From positions 1,984,001 to 2,048,000 of the forward strand of contig NZ_CP180001.1 in the NCBI RefSeq assembly GCF_047528295.1: a DNA stretch of 64,000 nt, given 5' to 3'. A program made the position numbers and the translations under genes. Every line of letters begins with the position of its first letter. Position 1 is the stretch's first letter. The notes under the pieces are model-generated. The model was not told the origin of the DNA, ran no database searches, and saw only the letters and a program-made list of their open reading frames with translations. The stretch comes from Peptacetobacter sp900550335. GTDB lineage: Bacteria; Bacillota; Clostridia; Peptostreptococcales; Peptostreptococcaceae. Below are positions 45,572 through 52,787 of the stretch, in pieces.

Positions 45572-45836
45572 TTGTTAGTCTGTACCTGGACTATTAGAAT
45601 TTTTTTATTATGGTCAGACTAACGGCTATAATATCGTAATATTTAAAGAACGAAAGTTTTCTTATACGACTTAACTCTCTCTCATGGCTCCCCACTTTTT
45701 ATAGCCAGAATTTTTAACTAGTATTCGGGTACTGTGTTCGTGGTAGTGCTTTTAATTTACCAACTGTGTTTCGTACAGTAGAGTCCTCTTGTCACATTTC
45801 CTAGGTTTATAACAAGTGCACATTGTCGTATATAAT
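45572..45836. other. Probable prophage left boundary, no gene seen
   Basis: 265 bases between the last terminator and the tRNA pair, with no convincing gene. It holds GTTAGTCTG / CAGACTAAC (45575 and about 45614) as a 9-bp inverted repeat 32 bases apart, two related stretches (ACTGTGTTCGTGGTAG and ACTGTGTTTCGTACAGTAG), and on the minus strand CAGTTGGTA .. GCACTACC .. CCCGAAT, possibly a decayed tRNA. The attachment site is probably here, but I cannot place it without the right junction. Confidence 0.35.
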
Positions 45837-45910
45837 TGGCAAGAGTAAAAGGAATCGGACCTATATCTACAGTTTTGGAGACTGTTGTTTTACCATTAAA
45901 CTATACTCTT
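45837..45910 (-). tRNA. tRNA-Trp (anticodon CCA)
   Basis: 74 nt on the minus strand with encoded CCA. The 7-bp acceptor stem is AAGAGTA / TACTCTT with A1-U72 and G73, as TrpRS needs. The anticodon arm is ACAGT-CTCCAAA-ACTGT, which puts CCA in place. The T-arm has one U-U mismatch and the loop reads UCCGAUU, so position 55 is C instead of U. It lies five bases after tRNA-Gln. It probably belongs to the prophage and may be partly decayed. Confidence 0.8.
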
Positions 45911-45915
45911 ATAAT

Positions 45916-45991
45916 TGGCAAGGGTAGAAGGACTCGAACCTTCGCATCTAGCAGTCAAAGTGCTATGCCTTACCGACTTGGCTATACCCTT
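45916..45991 (-). tRNA. tRNA-Gln (anticodon UUG)
   Basis: 76 nt with acceptor AAGGGTA / TACCCTT, anticodon arm TAGCA-CTTTGAC-TGCTA (UUG), normal T-loop TTCGAGT and encoded CCA. It reads CAA (and CAG by wobble). It lies on the prophage strand after the lysis genes. Confidence 0.93.
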
Positions 45992-46161
45992 ACGATAAAA
46001 GGTAGCCACACGTATGTAACTACCTAAAGTTGCCACGTCAACGTAAGACAGTGGCTTGGTCTTATCTCGAAAAATAATTGGTGATTTAAAATATAATTAG
46101 ATTAGAATTGTAACAAGTCTCACTTCACATTGTGCTAAACTAATACTAATATTGTACTTAT

Positions 46162-46338
46162 ATTATAACCTTGGTTAGTGTGTCGATTCAATAACACTTC
46201 CTATAAAAATTTAAAAGCCTGTCATAAAGACAGGCCTCACCTAAAGAAATAATGTTGTTATTAAGTTTTTAATAAGGACTTTCAAAAAGCCTCTCCCAAA
46301 ATCATTATACCCTTGTTTAGTGTGTCGATTCAACAACA
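46162..46338. repeat. 35-bp direct repeat around the endolysin 3' end
   Basis: ATTATAnCCTTGnTTAGTG followed by TGTCGATTCAAnAACA occurs at 46162-46196 and 46304-46338, 32 of 35 identical. The second copy encodes the last residues (VESTH) and stop of the endolysin; the first would also encode IESTH and a stop but has no gene in front of it. Confidence 0.85.
46205..46237 (-). terminator. Terminator of the prophage lysis operon
   Basis: GCCTGTC / GACAGGC with a 5-base loop and TTTTAAATTTTT on the minus strand. Confidence 0.85.
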
Positions 46339-47096
46339 TAATCTAAAACTTTTTTAACTGTATCAAATCTATCCTTACCAACTAATTTAATTTTAGCAGC
46401 AGGGAACACTTTTTCTGCTCCTCCACCTACTACAACTAGATTAGTTATAGATTTTCCTTTTATAGTGTTTGCTTCAACAAGTTTATAGTCTTTCAGTTTC
46501 CAATTTAATACTGTTGCAGCTACCTTGTCTATATCTCCTACATAAGCTATTACTTTATCCATTTTAACACTTCCTTTTTCCTCTCCAACTAAACCATCTA
46601 CAATAGCTTTAGCAACTTTTTTACTATTGTACTTGTTTACATCATTCTTATTATCCACGAAACATACTTCTATAAGTATTGCTACATTTTTCGTATTGTT
46701 TAGATAATATAAGTTATCTCTCTTTTTAATTCCTCTATCTTTAAAGCCACATTCCTTGACTATAGACTTTTGTACTTTAGTCGCCCATTTAGATCCATTA
46801 GAAGTTTTATAAAGTACTTCTGTGCCATTGCCTTGTCCGTTAGAACTATTAAAGTGAATAGATACATCACAGTCAACTTTTCTAGCATTTGCTTTACCGC
46901 ATATCTTTCTTAACACATCGGTCTGCCCTGTACCATTGTCGCACGTACAGTCATAAGCATTATGTCCACGTCTTTTAAGTTCTGCTATAACTTCATTTTT
47001 TACTTTTCTTGCTTCTGTAGATTCTTTTATATATCCACTAGCACCACAAGCTATCTTTCCGTCTGGATTATGTCCTGCGTGTATATTAAAATTCAT
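46317..47096 (-). CDS. Phage endolysin: N-acetylmuramoyl-L-alanine amidase with CWB2-like C-domain
   Basis: 259 aa. Residues 1-175 form an amidase_3 domain with Zn-ligand His in MNFNIHAGHNPDG, Glu in the ESTEARK region, His in DVSIHFNSSNG and catalytic Glu in ILIEVCFVDN. The C-terminal 80 residues contain NLVVVGGGAEKVF and KLVGKDRFDTVKKVLDYV, similar to a CWB2 half. It cuts the bond between MurNAc and L-Ala. AAGGAAG lies eight bases before an in-frame ATG (46562), which would give the 81-residue C-domain alone, as shown for clostridial endolysins CD27L and CTP1L. It overlaps the holin gene end. Confidence 0.92.
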   Translation of the reverse strand: MNFNIHAGHNPDGKIACGASGYIKESTEARKVKNEVIAELKRRGHNAYDCTCDNGTGQTDVLRKICGKANARKVDCDVSIHFNSSNGQGNGTEVLYKTSNGSKWATKVQKSIVKECGFKDRGIKKRDNLYYLNNTKNVAILIEVCFVDNKNDVNKYNSKKVAKAIVDGLVGEEKGSVKMDKVIAYVGDIDKVAATVLNWKLKDYKLVEANTIKGKSITNLVVVGGGAEKVFPAAKIKLVGKDRFDTVKKVLDYVVESTH

Positions 47097-47308
47097 TACT
47101 TTCTCACCTTCTTAATTTCCTTAGGATTTTTACTTATAACACCAACTACTGCCATAATAACGCACCCTAATAGATAAGGGTTTTGTATAACGTTCATTAT
47201 GTTTTCAAATAGTATCGACCAACTTGTCAAGCTTTCTGCGTTTATTCCTGCAGCAGTTCCTATAACACCGAATAAACCTATCCAAGTATATATGTCTTTA
47301 TAATTCAT
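47096..47308 (-). CDS. Phage holin, phi LC3-like
   Basis: 70 aa with two hydrophobic helices (IYTWIGLFGVIGTAAGI and NPYLLGCVIMAVVGVIS) and a basic tail. It forms membrane lesions that release the endolysin. Its stop overlaps the endolysin start by one base. Confidence 0.8.
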   Translation of the reverse strand: MNYKDIYTWIGLFGVIGTAAGINAESLTSWSILFENIMNVIQNPYLLGCVIMAVVGVISKNPKEIKKVRK

Positions 47309-47617
47309 CTAATCACACTTCTTTCTACAATTTTCACAATTGCTTTCTATCTTTTTTATGTTTCTAAATATTGTATCTATTTGCTCATCATGTCTAGCCA
47401 AGTCTTTTTCTATAATGTGTCTATCGTGCGCACTTTTTTCAAGCTTATCGTCTAATTTGGTAAGCAAGGACTCATGATGTTCGAGCATGGTTATTATAAC
47501 AGCATTGTCTTTACCTTTATCTTGTGCTTCTTTTAAAGCTTTTTTATAATATCCTGCATAAAGAGTTGTTATAGCTACCACAATCCCTAAGATTAAATTT
47601 AAATCATTTAACTTCAT
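47309..47617 (-). CDS. XhlA-like membrane-associated lysis protein
   Basis: 102 aa with one N-terminal helix (LNLILGIVVAITTLYAGYY), a long charged coiled coil, and a Cys-rich end CENCRKKCD. The layout (one helix, coiled coil, next to a holin) fits XhlA/haemolysin-type phage proteins, though in XhlA the helix is usually C-terminal. Starts inside the end of the glucosaminidase gene. Confidence 0.6.
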   Translation of the reverse strand: MKLNDLNLILGIVVAITTLYAGYYKKALKEAQDKGKDNAVIITMLEHHESLLTKLDDKLEKSAHDRHIIEKDLARHDEQIDTIFRNIKKIESNCENCRKKCD

Positions 47618-48179
47618 TTTCTAGCTCCTTTATAAGTACTTTTACTTTACTTTTCAAGTCCTCATACTTTCTTTTGTAGTCCACTGTCTCACGCCCTCTG
47701 TAGTCCTCTATAGCCTTTTCAAGTCTAGTAGCTACACTTATAACACTATCTGCCCAACTAGTCTTAGAACACCATTTTTTACCTACAGAGTATATGTCTT
47801 GTTTCCCGTCACAGTATCTCCAATCTGCCTTAGAGTCCCTTTTTAAATATTGCATACCTAACCTATGCCCTGCGTGGTCTATACAAGCTTCTTTAGTTTC
47901 AAAGTCTTTACCGAAGTTTGGTTTACCTTGTAGACTGTCCCTTGCGTCTATACCGAATAAGTTATTCTTATCTTTTGCTAACTTAGATAGTCCATAATTA
48001 GACTCTAAACAAGCTATAGAAAGTAATATTACTGCATTTATATCATAGTTCTTTTCTGCCTTTAGGAAATACTCTGTTAGGTTAGATAATGCGTTGTTAG
48101 GTTTCAGTTTATTAACTGCATAACTTAATTCATCAGCAGTGGTATGCGATAAACCACTTATGTTATTTTTATTAAACAT
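47604..48179 (-). CDS. Phage glucosaminidase-domain lysin
   Basis: 191 aa. A glucosaminidase domain (about 40-155) has its catalytic Glu in IACLESNYGLSKLAKDKNN and the conserved LFGIDA; a charged coiled coil follows. It has no signal peptide. It cleaves glycan strands, so the module has two enzymes of different bond specificity (this and the amidase). GGAAGTG precedes the ATG. Confidence 0.85.
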   Translation of the reverse strand: MFNKNNISGLSHTTADELSYAVNKLKPNNALSNLTEYFLKAEKNYDINAVILLSIACLESNYGLSKLAKDKNNLFGIDARDSLQGKPNFGKDFETKEACIDHAGHRLGMQYLKRDSKADWRYCDGKQDIYSVGKKWCSKTSWADSVISVATRLEKAIEDYRGRETVDYKRKYEDLKSKVKVLIKELENEVK

Positions 48180-48201
48180 TTAATCACTTCCTTTTTAATT
48201 G

Positions 48202-48295
48202 GGCGAAGGAAACAAATTTCCCTCGCCTATTTTGAAATGTTCAAATTTCAATCTTTTTAGGGCATAAAAAAAGAACATATCTTAATCTATGCCCT
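48202..48295 (-). promoter_or_regulatory. Three-hairpin leader before the lysis genes
   Basis: On the minus strand: AGGGCATA / TATGCCCT (48295-48259), TTGAAAT / ATTTCAA (48251-48232), and GGCGAGGGAAA / TTTCCTTCGCC (48226-48202), then the ribosome binding site of the glucosaminidase. None ends in a T run, so they are not simple terminators; mRNA processing or translation control is possible. Confidence 0.5.
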
Positions 48296-48308
48296 ATCTG
48301 TTAGTTTA

Positions 48309-48476
48309 CTATGCTAGAGCTTTTTCTTTTTCTTCTATCATAGCTATTAAGCCTTTGTATTCTTCGTCGTTAAATTCTCCAACTAAAAAGAATACATTTA
48401 CCTTGTTTTTAAGGTCTGCTAATTTTTCTCCTGTTTTAGCTTTGTTAATCTGTCTTACTGTTAAATCGTATAACAT
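48309..48476 (-). CDS. XkdX-like small phage protein
   Basis: 55 aa, too short for most gene finders. It begins MLYDLTVRQINKAKTGEKL, contains NVFFLVGEFNDEEYKGL and ends KALA. AGGAGG lies nine bases before the ATG. Its position between the tail-tip genes and the lysis genes is that of XkdX in PBSX-like phages; the sequence match to XkdX is only general. Confidence 0.65.
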   Translation of the reverse strand: MLYDLTVRQINKAKTGEKLADLKNKVNVFFLVGEFNDEEYKGLIAMIEEKEKALA

Positions 48477-48504
48477 AATGTCATACCTCCTTTTAAAAAA
48501 ATAT

Positions 48505-48930
48505 TTATTCTAAACTGCTAAGACTAGCAGTATTTAGCTCAAGCATTGCAATCTTATAAGACTGCTCAAACATAATATCATCTTGCTCGTTATTTCTGTT
48601 TTCTTGCGTTTCCATACGTTCGTGTAAAGTTGGACTTGTCGGAACATCTGGAGCAGGTGGAACTGGTGTGTAATCAAATTCCAAAGTCTTAGTTTCCACA
48701 TTAACTCTATAACTTGTACACTCTGCAAATTCTGTCTTAAATTCGCCCCATTTTAATTCTATATAATCTACCTCACTTTTGTTGTATTTGCTAAGTTCTG
48801 TGTAGATTCTCCAATCGTCCTCTGTAGTAGTTTGATTTACCCAACCTTCTGCCTCTCCTGTGTCTAATATTACACGTCCGTCTACTTTTAAAAAGTAAAT
48901 TCTTTTTCCTATGTATTTGTATCCTGCCAT
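48505..48930 (-). CDS. Phage tail-tip protein of unknown role
   Basis: 141 aa beginning MAGYKYIGKRIYFLKVDGRV, with a Pro-rich linker (PVPPAPDVPTSPT) and a helical C-terminus. The start is set by AAAGGAG before the ATG at 48930. It lies directly after the three paralogous tail-tip genes. I recognise no domain. Confidence 0.65.
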   Translation of the reverse strand: MAGYKYIGKRIYFLKVDGRVILDTGEAEGWVNQTTTEDDWRIYTELSKYNKSEVDYIELKWGEFKTEFAECTSYRVNVETKTLEFDYTPVPPAPDVPTSPTLHERMETQENRNNEQDDIMFEQSYKIAMLELNTASLSSLE

Positions 48931-48944
48931 AGTATTCTCCTTTC

Positions 48945-49421
48945 TTAGCCTAATGCGAACCATTTCCCGTATATAAGAGTTCCCATACTTTTACCTTTTA
49001 TCTCTTGGATTCTAAAAGTGTTATTATCTATCATTTTAATTGAAATAGTTCCTCCTTCACCTTGTACTGTCCCCATGTACCAATTAACTGGCTCTGTATT
49101 TCCCAAAGTAGAAATCATACCTGTAAATTCAGAGCTATATACAGGGTTTGTCGCTATTAAAAATAAATTTTTTATTTTAAAATCAACGGGTAACGTCTTG
49201 TTAAAGCCTTGCCTAGGACCTAAACTAGTTTTATAATTTAAATCTCCTGTTGCAAACTTTTTATATTGTCCAACCATTACTTCCATTTTATTCGGCACGT
49301 CGCTTAGGTCTATAGCTTGTTCTCCACCTAATTCGACAAGCTTATTATCTATATTTGTTGCAACTGTTTTAGTTTTATTCTTTTCTGTTTCTGTTCTGTT
49401 TATCTCGCTTATAAGCGACAT
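48945..49421 (-). CDS. Tail-tip paralogue 1
   Basis: 158 aa. The N-terminal 60 residues (ETEKNKTKTVATNIDNKL, DVPNKMEVMVGQYKKFA) match the two upstream paralogues; the C-terminal part differs but ends alike (KWFALG). The shared head with a changing tail and position at the distal end of the tail genes suggest receptor-binding or tail-tip decoration. It has no long homopolymer. It starts after GGAGAGTGATAGT. Confidence 0.65.
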   Translation of the reverse strand: MSLISEINRTETEKNKTKTVATNIDNKLVELGGEQAIDLSDVPNKMEVMVGQYKKFATGDLNYKTSLGPRQGFNKTLPVDFKIKNLFLIATNPVYSSEFTGMISTLGNTEPVNWYMGTVQGEGGTISIKMIDNNTFRIQEIKGKSMGTLIYGKWFALG

Positions 49422-49433
49422 ACTATCACTCTC

Positions 49434-49900
49434 CTATTCGATAGCAATGTATTCTAGCAATGTAAGAGATTCCTCCTGTCTTGTTGTTGCTGTAATTGTA
49501 AAGTTTTTGTTTGTTATATTTTTTATATACCGACTATAATTGTCGTTAGTTTCGTAAACAGGCGTTCTGTAATCGTAGTTGTATGTACTTATTACATTTA
49601 TTTTTTTTTGAAGGCGTCCCCTTGTAGTACTAGAATTATTAAACTTGGATTAAAATTTAAATTTGTATCTATTACAAAATCTGTTTCTCCAAAAGTGCTT
49701 AAGAATTGTAAAGTTTTATTCGGTTTAATTATCGCTATCTTTTTATATTGTCCTAACATCTTCGTTATATTATCCGGAACCTCGGCTACACTTGTAGATT
49801 GTACACCCCCCCGAACAACAATATTGTTTATGTTCGTTATTCCTTTCTTTAATTTTGTTTCTAAATTTTCTGTTTTAGTTATTTCTTGTTTTAAGTTCAT
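49434..49900 (-). pseudogene. Tail-tip paralogue 2, frameshifted at an A9 run
   Basis: The ATG at 49900 follows AGGAG. The frame stops at 49598 after GDAFKKK, in nine A's (minus strand 49609-49601) followed by TAAATG. Adding one A, or slipping back one base there, gives INVISTYNYDYRTPVY... and an open frame to 49434 ending LEYIAIE. That yields 155 aa, against 158 and 153 for its neighbours, and the same type of end (KWFALG, EWLAIG). So the gene is complete except for one base in a homopolymer. It also has a G7 run in VVRGGV. It may be phase variable, expressed by slippage, or a sequence error. Confidence 0.75.
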
Positions 49901-49908
49901 TTTTTCTC

Positions 49909-50370
49909 CTATCCGATAGCTAACCATTCTTTAGCATTAACTCTTAAAAAAGAAGAGTATGGGTCTTTTGTAAGTTTTATAATTACTTTATTGTCAATAT
50001 AGCTTACATCAACTTCCTTAGCCGAACTAACTACAAAAGTATGCTTTCTTTGTTTCGTATCTAATATTAAATTTAGAGTAGTGTCTGCCATAGTACTTAC
50101 TATTACCCTACTAGGTTTAAAATCTGTTGCAATTGGAACTTCTAAAAATTCTCCACCTACTTTTAAAACCTTTTCTATACTGCAACTCCCCATAGCTATC
50201 TTTTTATAATTCTTACTTATCATACTTTTAATATTATCGGGAACTTCTGCTAAACTTTTAGAAGTGATACCCCCCCCCCGTACTACAACTTGATTAATAC
50301 GGTCTTTAGCTAACTTTACTTTATTTTTTAAATTCTCTGTCTGTGCTATTGTAGTTTTTAAATCTGCCAT
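49909..50370 (-). CDS. Tail-tip paralogue 3, with G10 run
   Basis: 153 aa. The N-terminus (TTIAQTENLKNKVKLAKDRI, VVVRGGG, SLAEVPDNIKSMI) is shared with paralogue 2, then it diverges, ending EWLAIG. Ten consecutive G's (plus-strand C's at 50270-50279) code for the Arg-Gly-Gly-Gly at residues about 30-33. Loss or gain of one G would end the protein early. AAGGAGGG precedes the ATG. Confidence 0.7.
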   Translation of the reverse strand: MADLKTTIAQTENLKNKVKLAKDRINQVVVRGGGITSKSLAEVPDNIKSMISKNYKKIAMGSCSIEKVLKVGGEFLEVPIATDFKPSRVIVSTMADTTLNLILDTKQRKHTFVVSSAKEVDVSYIDNKVIIKLTKDPYSSFLRVNAKEWLAIG

Positions 50371-50381
50371 TGTATCCCTCC

Positions 50382-50795
50382 TTACACTGGATTACCTATC
50401 TCTGTCTCTAACTCTGTATTAATGTTAGATAGTCTTGTTGTTTGTCCTGTAACTTCTTGTTTTAGTGCTTTAATCTCTCTAACTGCCCACTCTAACGCTT
50501 GTTGCACATTTGTAGCTCCGATTTGTGTAGTTGTATCTGTATATTTAACTTTATCGGCTACAAGACTAATATTTGAAACCTTATCATCTATCTCATCTAA
50601 AACTTTATCAAGTGTTGTACCTGTAAACTTATTATTCTTATCAGTTACTTGTACTTTTTCGTCTATAAGTTTAATATCACCAATAGTTTTAAATTTTTCA
50701 TCTATCTTATTAAAGTTTGAGTTAGTTATCTTGACATCATAGGCCTCATCTTCATCAGGAAGCACTAACTTTAAATTATCTGTTGTTATTGCCAT
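50382..50795 (-). CDS. Phage tail fibre-like protein
   Basis: 137 aa, mainly polar with repeated short beta/coil units and a C-terminal coiled coil (ALEWAVREIKALKQEVTGQT). It begins MAITTDNLKLVLPDEDEAYD, an N-terminus common in tail fibre proteins that attach to the baseplate. It overlaps the end of the YmfQ-like gene by 20 bases. Confidence 0.7.
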   Translation of the reverse strand: MAITTDNLKLVLPDEDEAYDVKITNSNFNKIDEKFKTIGDIKLIDEKVQVTDKNNKFTGTTLDKVLDEIDDKVSNISLVADKVKYTDTTTQIGATNVQQALEWAVREIKALKQEVTGQTTRLSNINTELETEIGNPV

Positions 50796-51330
50796 GTAAC
50801 TTCTCCTCTCTTAACTGTCTATGTGTATACTGTGCTAGTTCTCTATGTGTGTACTGACCAAGTATTCTATGTGTATTGTATTTAAGTTCTACCTTTAGCC
50901 AAAGATTAAGAGGGACTACATCTTCAAGCATTTTCTCGACTTCCTGGAACTGATTCTTCCTTCCAAGGTCAATCTTTACATGTACGCAATCTATACTAAT
51001 ATCAACTTTTAAATCATAGCCACCTTGACCACATATACTGTCTAACATCTCTCTAAGTCTTTTTTCTGTATAAGGTAACTGGTTTAAAAACTTAATCAGT
51101 ATCCTTTTTCGTCTGTCCTCTAAGCTATCAGAATCCCTTCTGACAAGGTGTAACATCTTTTCCCACCTAGTACACCCATAATCGTCTAAAGTCATTATAA
51201 AGCCATTTAAAAGGACTCTACGTTTATCAGTTTCTAACTTATCAAACTGTTTATCTACTGTATCTCCTATAGCTATAAACTCTTTATACTTTTTCAGTTC
51301 TTCAGGTAAGTAGTCTTTATACTTTCGCAT
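50776..51330 (-). CDS. YmfQ/DUF2313 (XkdU-like) baseplate protein
   Basis: 184 aa with the DUF2313 pattern (LETDKRRVLLNGFIMTLDDYGCTRWEKML and RRDSDSLEDRRKRILIK split by short gaps), ending in a three-fold repeat YTHRxL (THRILGQY, THRELAQY, THRQLREE). It is a part of the baseplate-to-fibre joint in contractile tails. It starts inside the end of the baseplate J gene. Confidence 0.85.
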   Translation of the reverse strand: MRKYKDYLPEELKKYKEFIAIGDTVDKQFDKLETDKRRVLLNGFIMTLDDYGCTRWEKMLHLVRRDSDSLEDRRKRILIKFLNQLPYTEKRLREMLDSICGQGGYDLKVDISIDCVHVKIDLGRKNQFQEVEKMLEDVVPLNLWLKVELKYNTHRILGQYTHRELAQYTHRQLREEKLHGNNNR

Positions 51331-52375
51331 TAGTCAACTCACCTCTTTTAGCAATTTCATCATACTCAAGTACTAAGTTACTAGCTACTCCATTTATCTT
51401 AGTATCAGCTATGTCAAGTACTCCATCTAGTCCAAGTAATCTAGTCTCAATCTGTGCTATCCTAACAACTAGAGTAACACCATCACTCCAAGTCTTGTTA
51501 AGTTCTAAGAAGTACTCATCTAATGCTTTTTCTAGTTGCGACTTCATATCTTCAAAACTAAAAGAGTCAGTAAAAGTTATTTTAGTTTCTATGTTTACGA
51601 CCTTATCCTTCACACCTAGCACCTTTACCTTGTGTCCTATTGGTGCTATTCCATAACCTTCTTTAGAATGGTCTGTTGGGTCTACTGCCTCTTGTGTAGC
51701 TTTTATAAGTTCTTGACTAGCACCGTCATAGGTAGAGTTTATAATCGTTAAATAGATATTCCTATCAGTCTCAGTAACTCTTTTAATTTTTATATTTCCT
51801 ATATCTTGTAGTTGAGGGACTTTCTCTCTGTAGTCAGCTCTATTACCACCATAAGCTTGTGCGTCAAAACTTCTAAAGTATCTCTCTCTTAAAGGTTCAG
51901 TTTCTTCAACGTCCTCTCCGTTTATCAGTATTTCAGTAAGTCTTGCGTACTCTAGTCCTTCTATATACTCAATAGGTATCATATCTCCACTGCCACCTAT
52001 AGGACCAGTTTCCTCACATTGCCCTTTGAAATGGAAGTTATCAATTTTTTCAGTTATAACAATGTTCCACTTGTCAAAGTTAAATCTGCTACCAATTGGT
52101 ACGTCTTGATTAAACTCACATTTAACTATTGCACTTGTAGCAGGTGTAGGTGTTATACCTCTAGAGTGACAATGTTGTATTAGATATGGTCTACTAGCTG
52201 TATCTGGAAATACTTCATCAAGTATTAAATCTAAATCTATATAAGTTTCAGAAAATTTTACTGCCGTCGGTGATAATGTGTCATAGATTATTGAACCTTC
52301 CCTCTTATCAAACTCGTCAAGTACTCTAGCTAACATATCGTCTATGTGATATTCGAATGTATACTTTTCAAACAT
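51317..52375 (-). CDS. Baseplate J-like protein (XkdT)
   Basis: 352 aa with the Baseplate_J/gp47 pattern: N-terminal AVKFSETYIDLDLILDEVFP, central GGSGDMIPIEYIEGLEYA and ERYFRSFDAQAYGGNRADYR, then a C-terminal wedge domain. It forms the baseplate wedge of contractile tails. Confidence 0.92.
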   Translation of the reverse strand: MFEKYTFEYHIDDMLARVLDEFDKREGSIIYDTLSPTAVKFSETYIDLDLILDEVFPDTASRPYLIQHCHSRGITPTPATSAIVKCEFNQDVPIGSRFNFDKWNIVITEKIDNFHFKGQCEETGPIGGSGDMIPIEYIEGLEYARLTEILINGEDVEETEPLRERYFRSFDAQAYGGNRADYREKVPQLQDIGNIKIKRVTETDRNIYLTIINSTYDGASQELIKATQEAVDPTDHSKEGYGIAPIGHKVKVLGVKDKVVNIETKITFTDSFSFEDMKSQLEKALDEYFLELNKTWSDGVTLVVRIAQIETRLLGLDGVLDIADTKINGVASNLVLEYDEIAKRGELTNAKV

Positions 52376-52786
52376 TTACACTAACACCTCCTTTTCTGCT
52401 TCAAAATCTCCAAAAACAGAATGTACTGTGAAAGTACATAACATAGCATCTTTATTCTTAGTTATTTTAAAATTTGAAACGTTTGTTACGCGATCATCTC
52501 TCATAACTGCTTCAGTTATTACTCTTTCTAACTCTGGTATAACGAAAGAATCCTCTTTCCCAAATAAGTATTTAATCTCTGTTCCATACTCATCATAAAT
52601 TATATAATCGTACCTTTCGGTAAGAAGTACTAGGTATACAGCTTGCTCTACTGCCTCTATACCGTCTATATATCCTATATTAAATTTTCCATCTTCTTTA
52701 TTTAAAGAATAAGTCCTAGACGGAGCTAGGACATAATCAAAATCATCTGTTATAAGGTCTGAATAATTATCAGTTTCTGGTATCAC
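52376..52786 (-). CDS. DUF2634 (XkdS-like) baseplate wedge protein
   Basis: 136 aa of the gp25/DUF2634 type, with PSRTYSLNKEDGKFNIGYID and EQAVYLVLLTERYDYIIYD, found next to baseplate J. The start is GTG. It ends directly before the J gene (one-base step). Confidence 0.85.
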   Translation of the reverse strand: MIPETDNYSDLITDDFDYVLAPSRTYSLNKEDGKFNIGYIDGIEAVEQAVYLVLLTERYDYIIYDEYGTEIKYLFGKEDSFVIPELERVITEAVMRDDRVTNVSNFKITKNKDAMLCTFTVHSVFGDFEAEKEVLV

Positions 52787-52787
52787 T

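Noticed and set aside
45403..45597. 64-codon plus-strand frame after yedE
   Set aside because: It spans two terminator hairpins and has no ribosome binding site.
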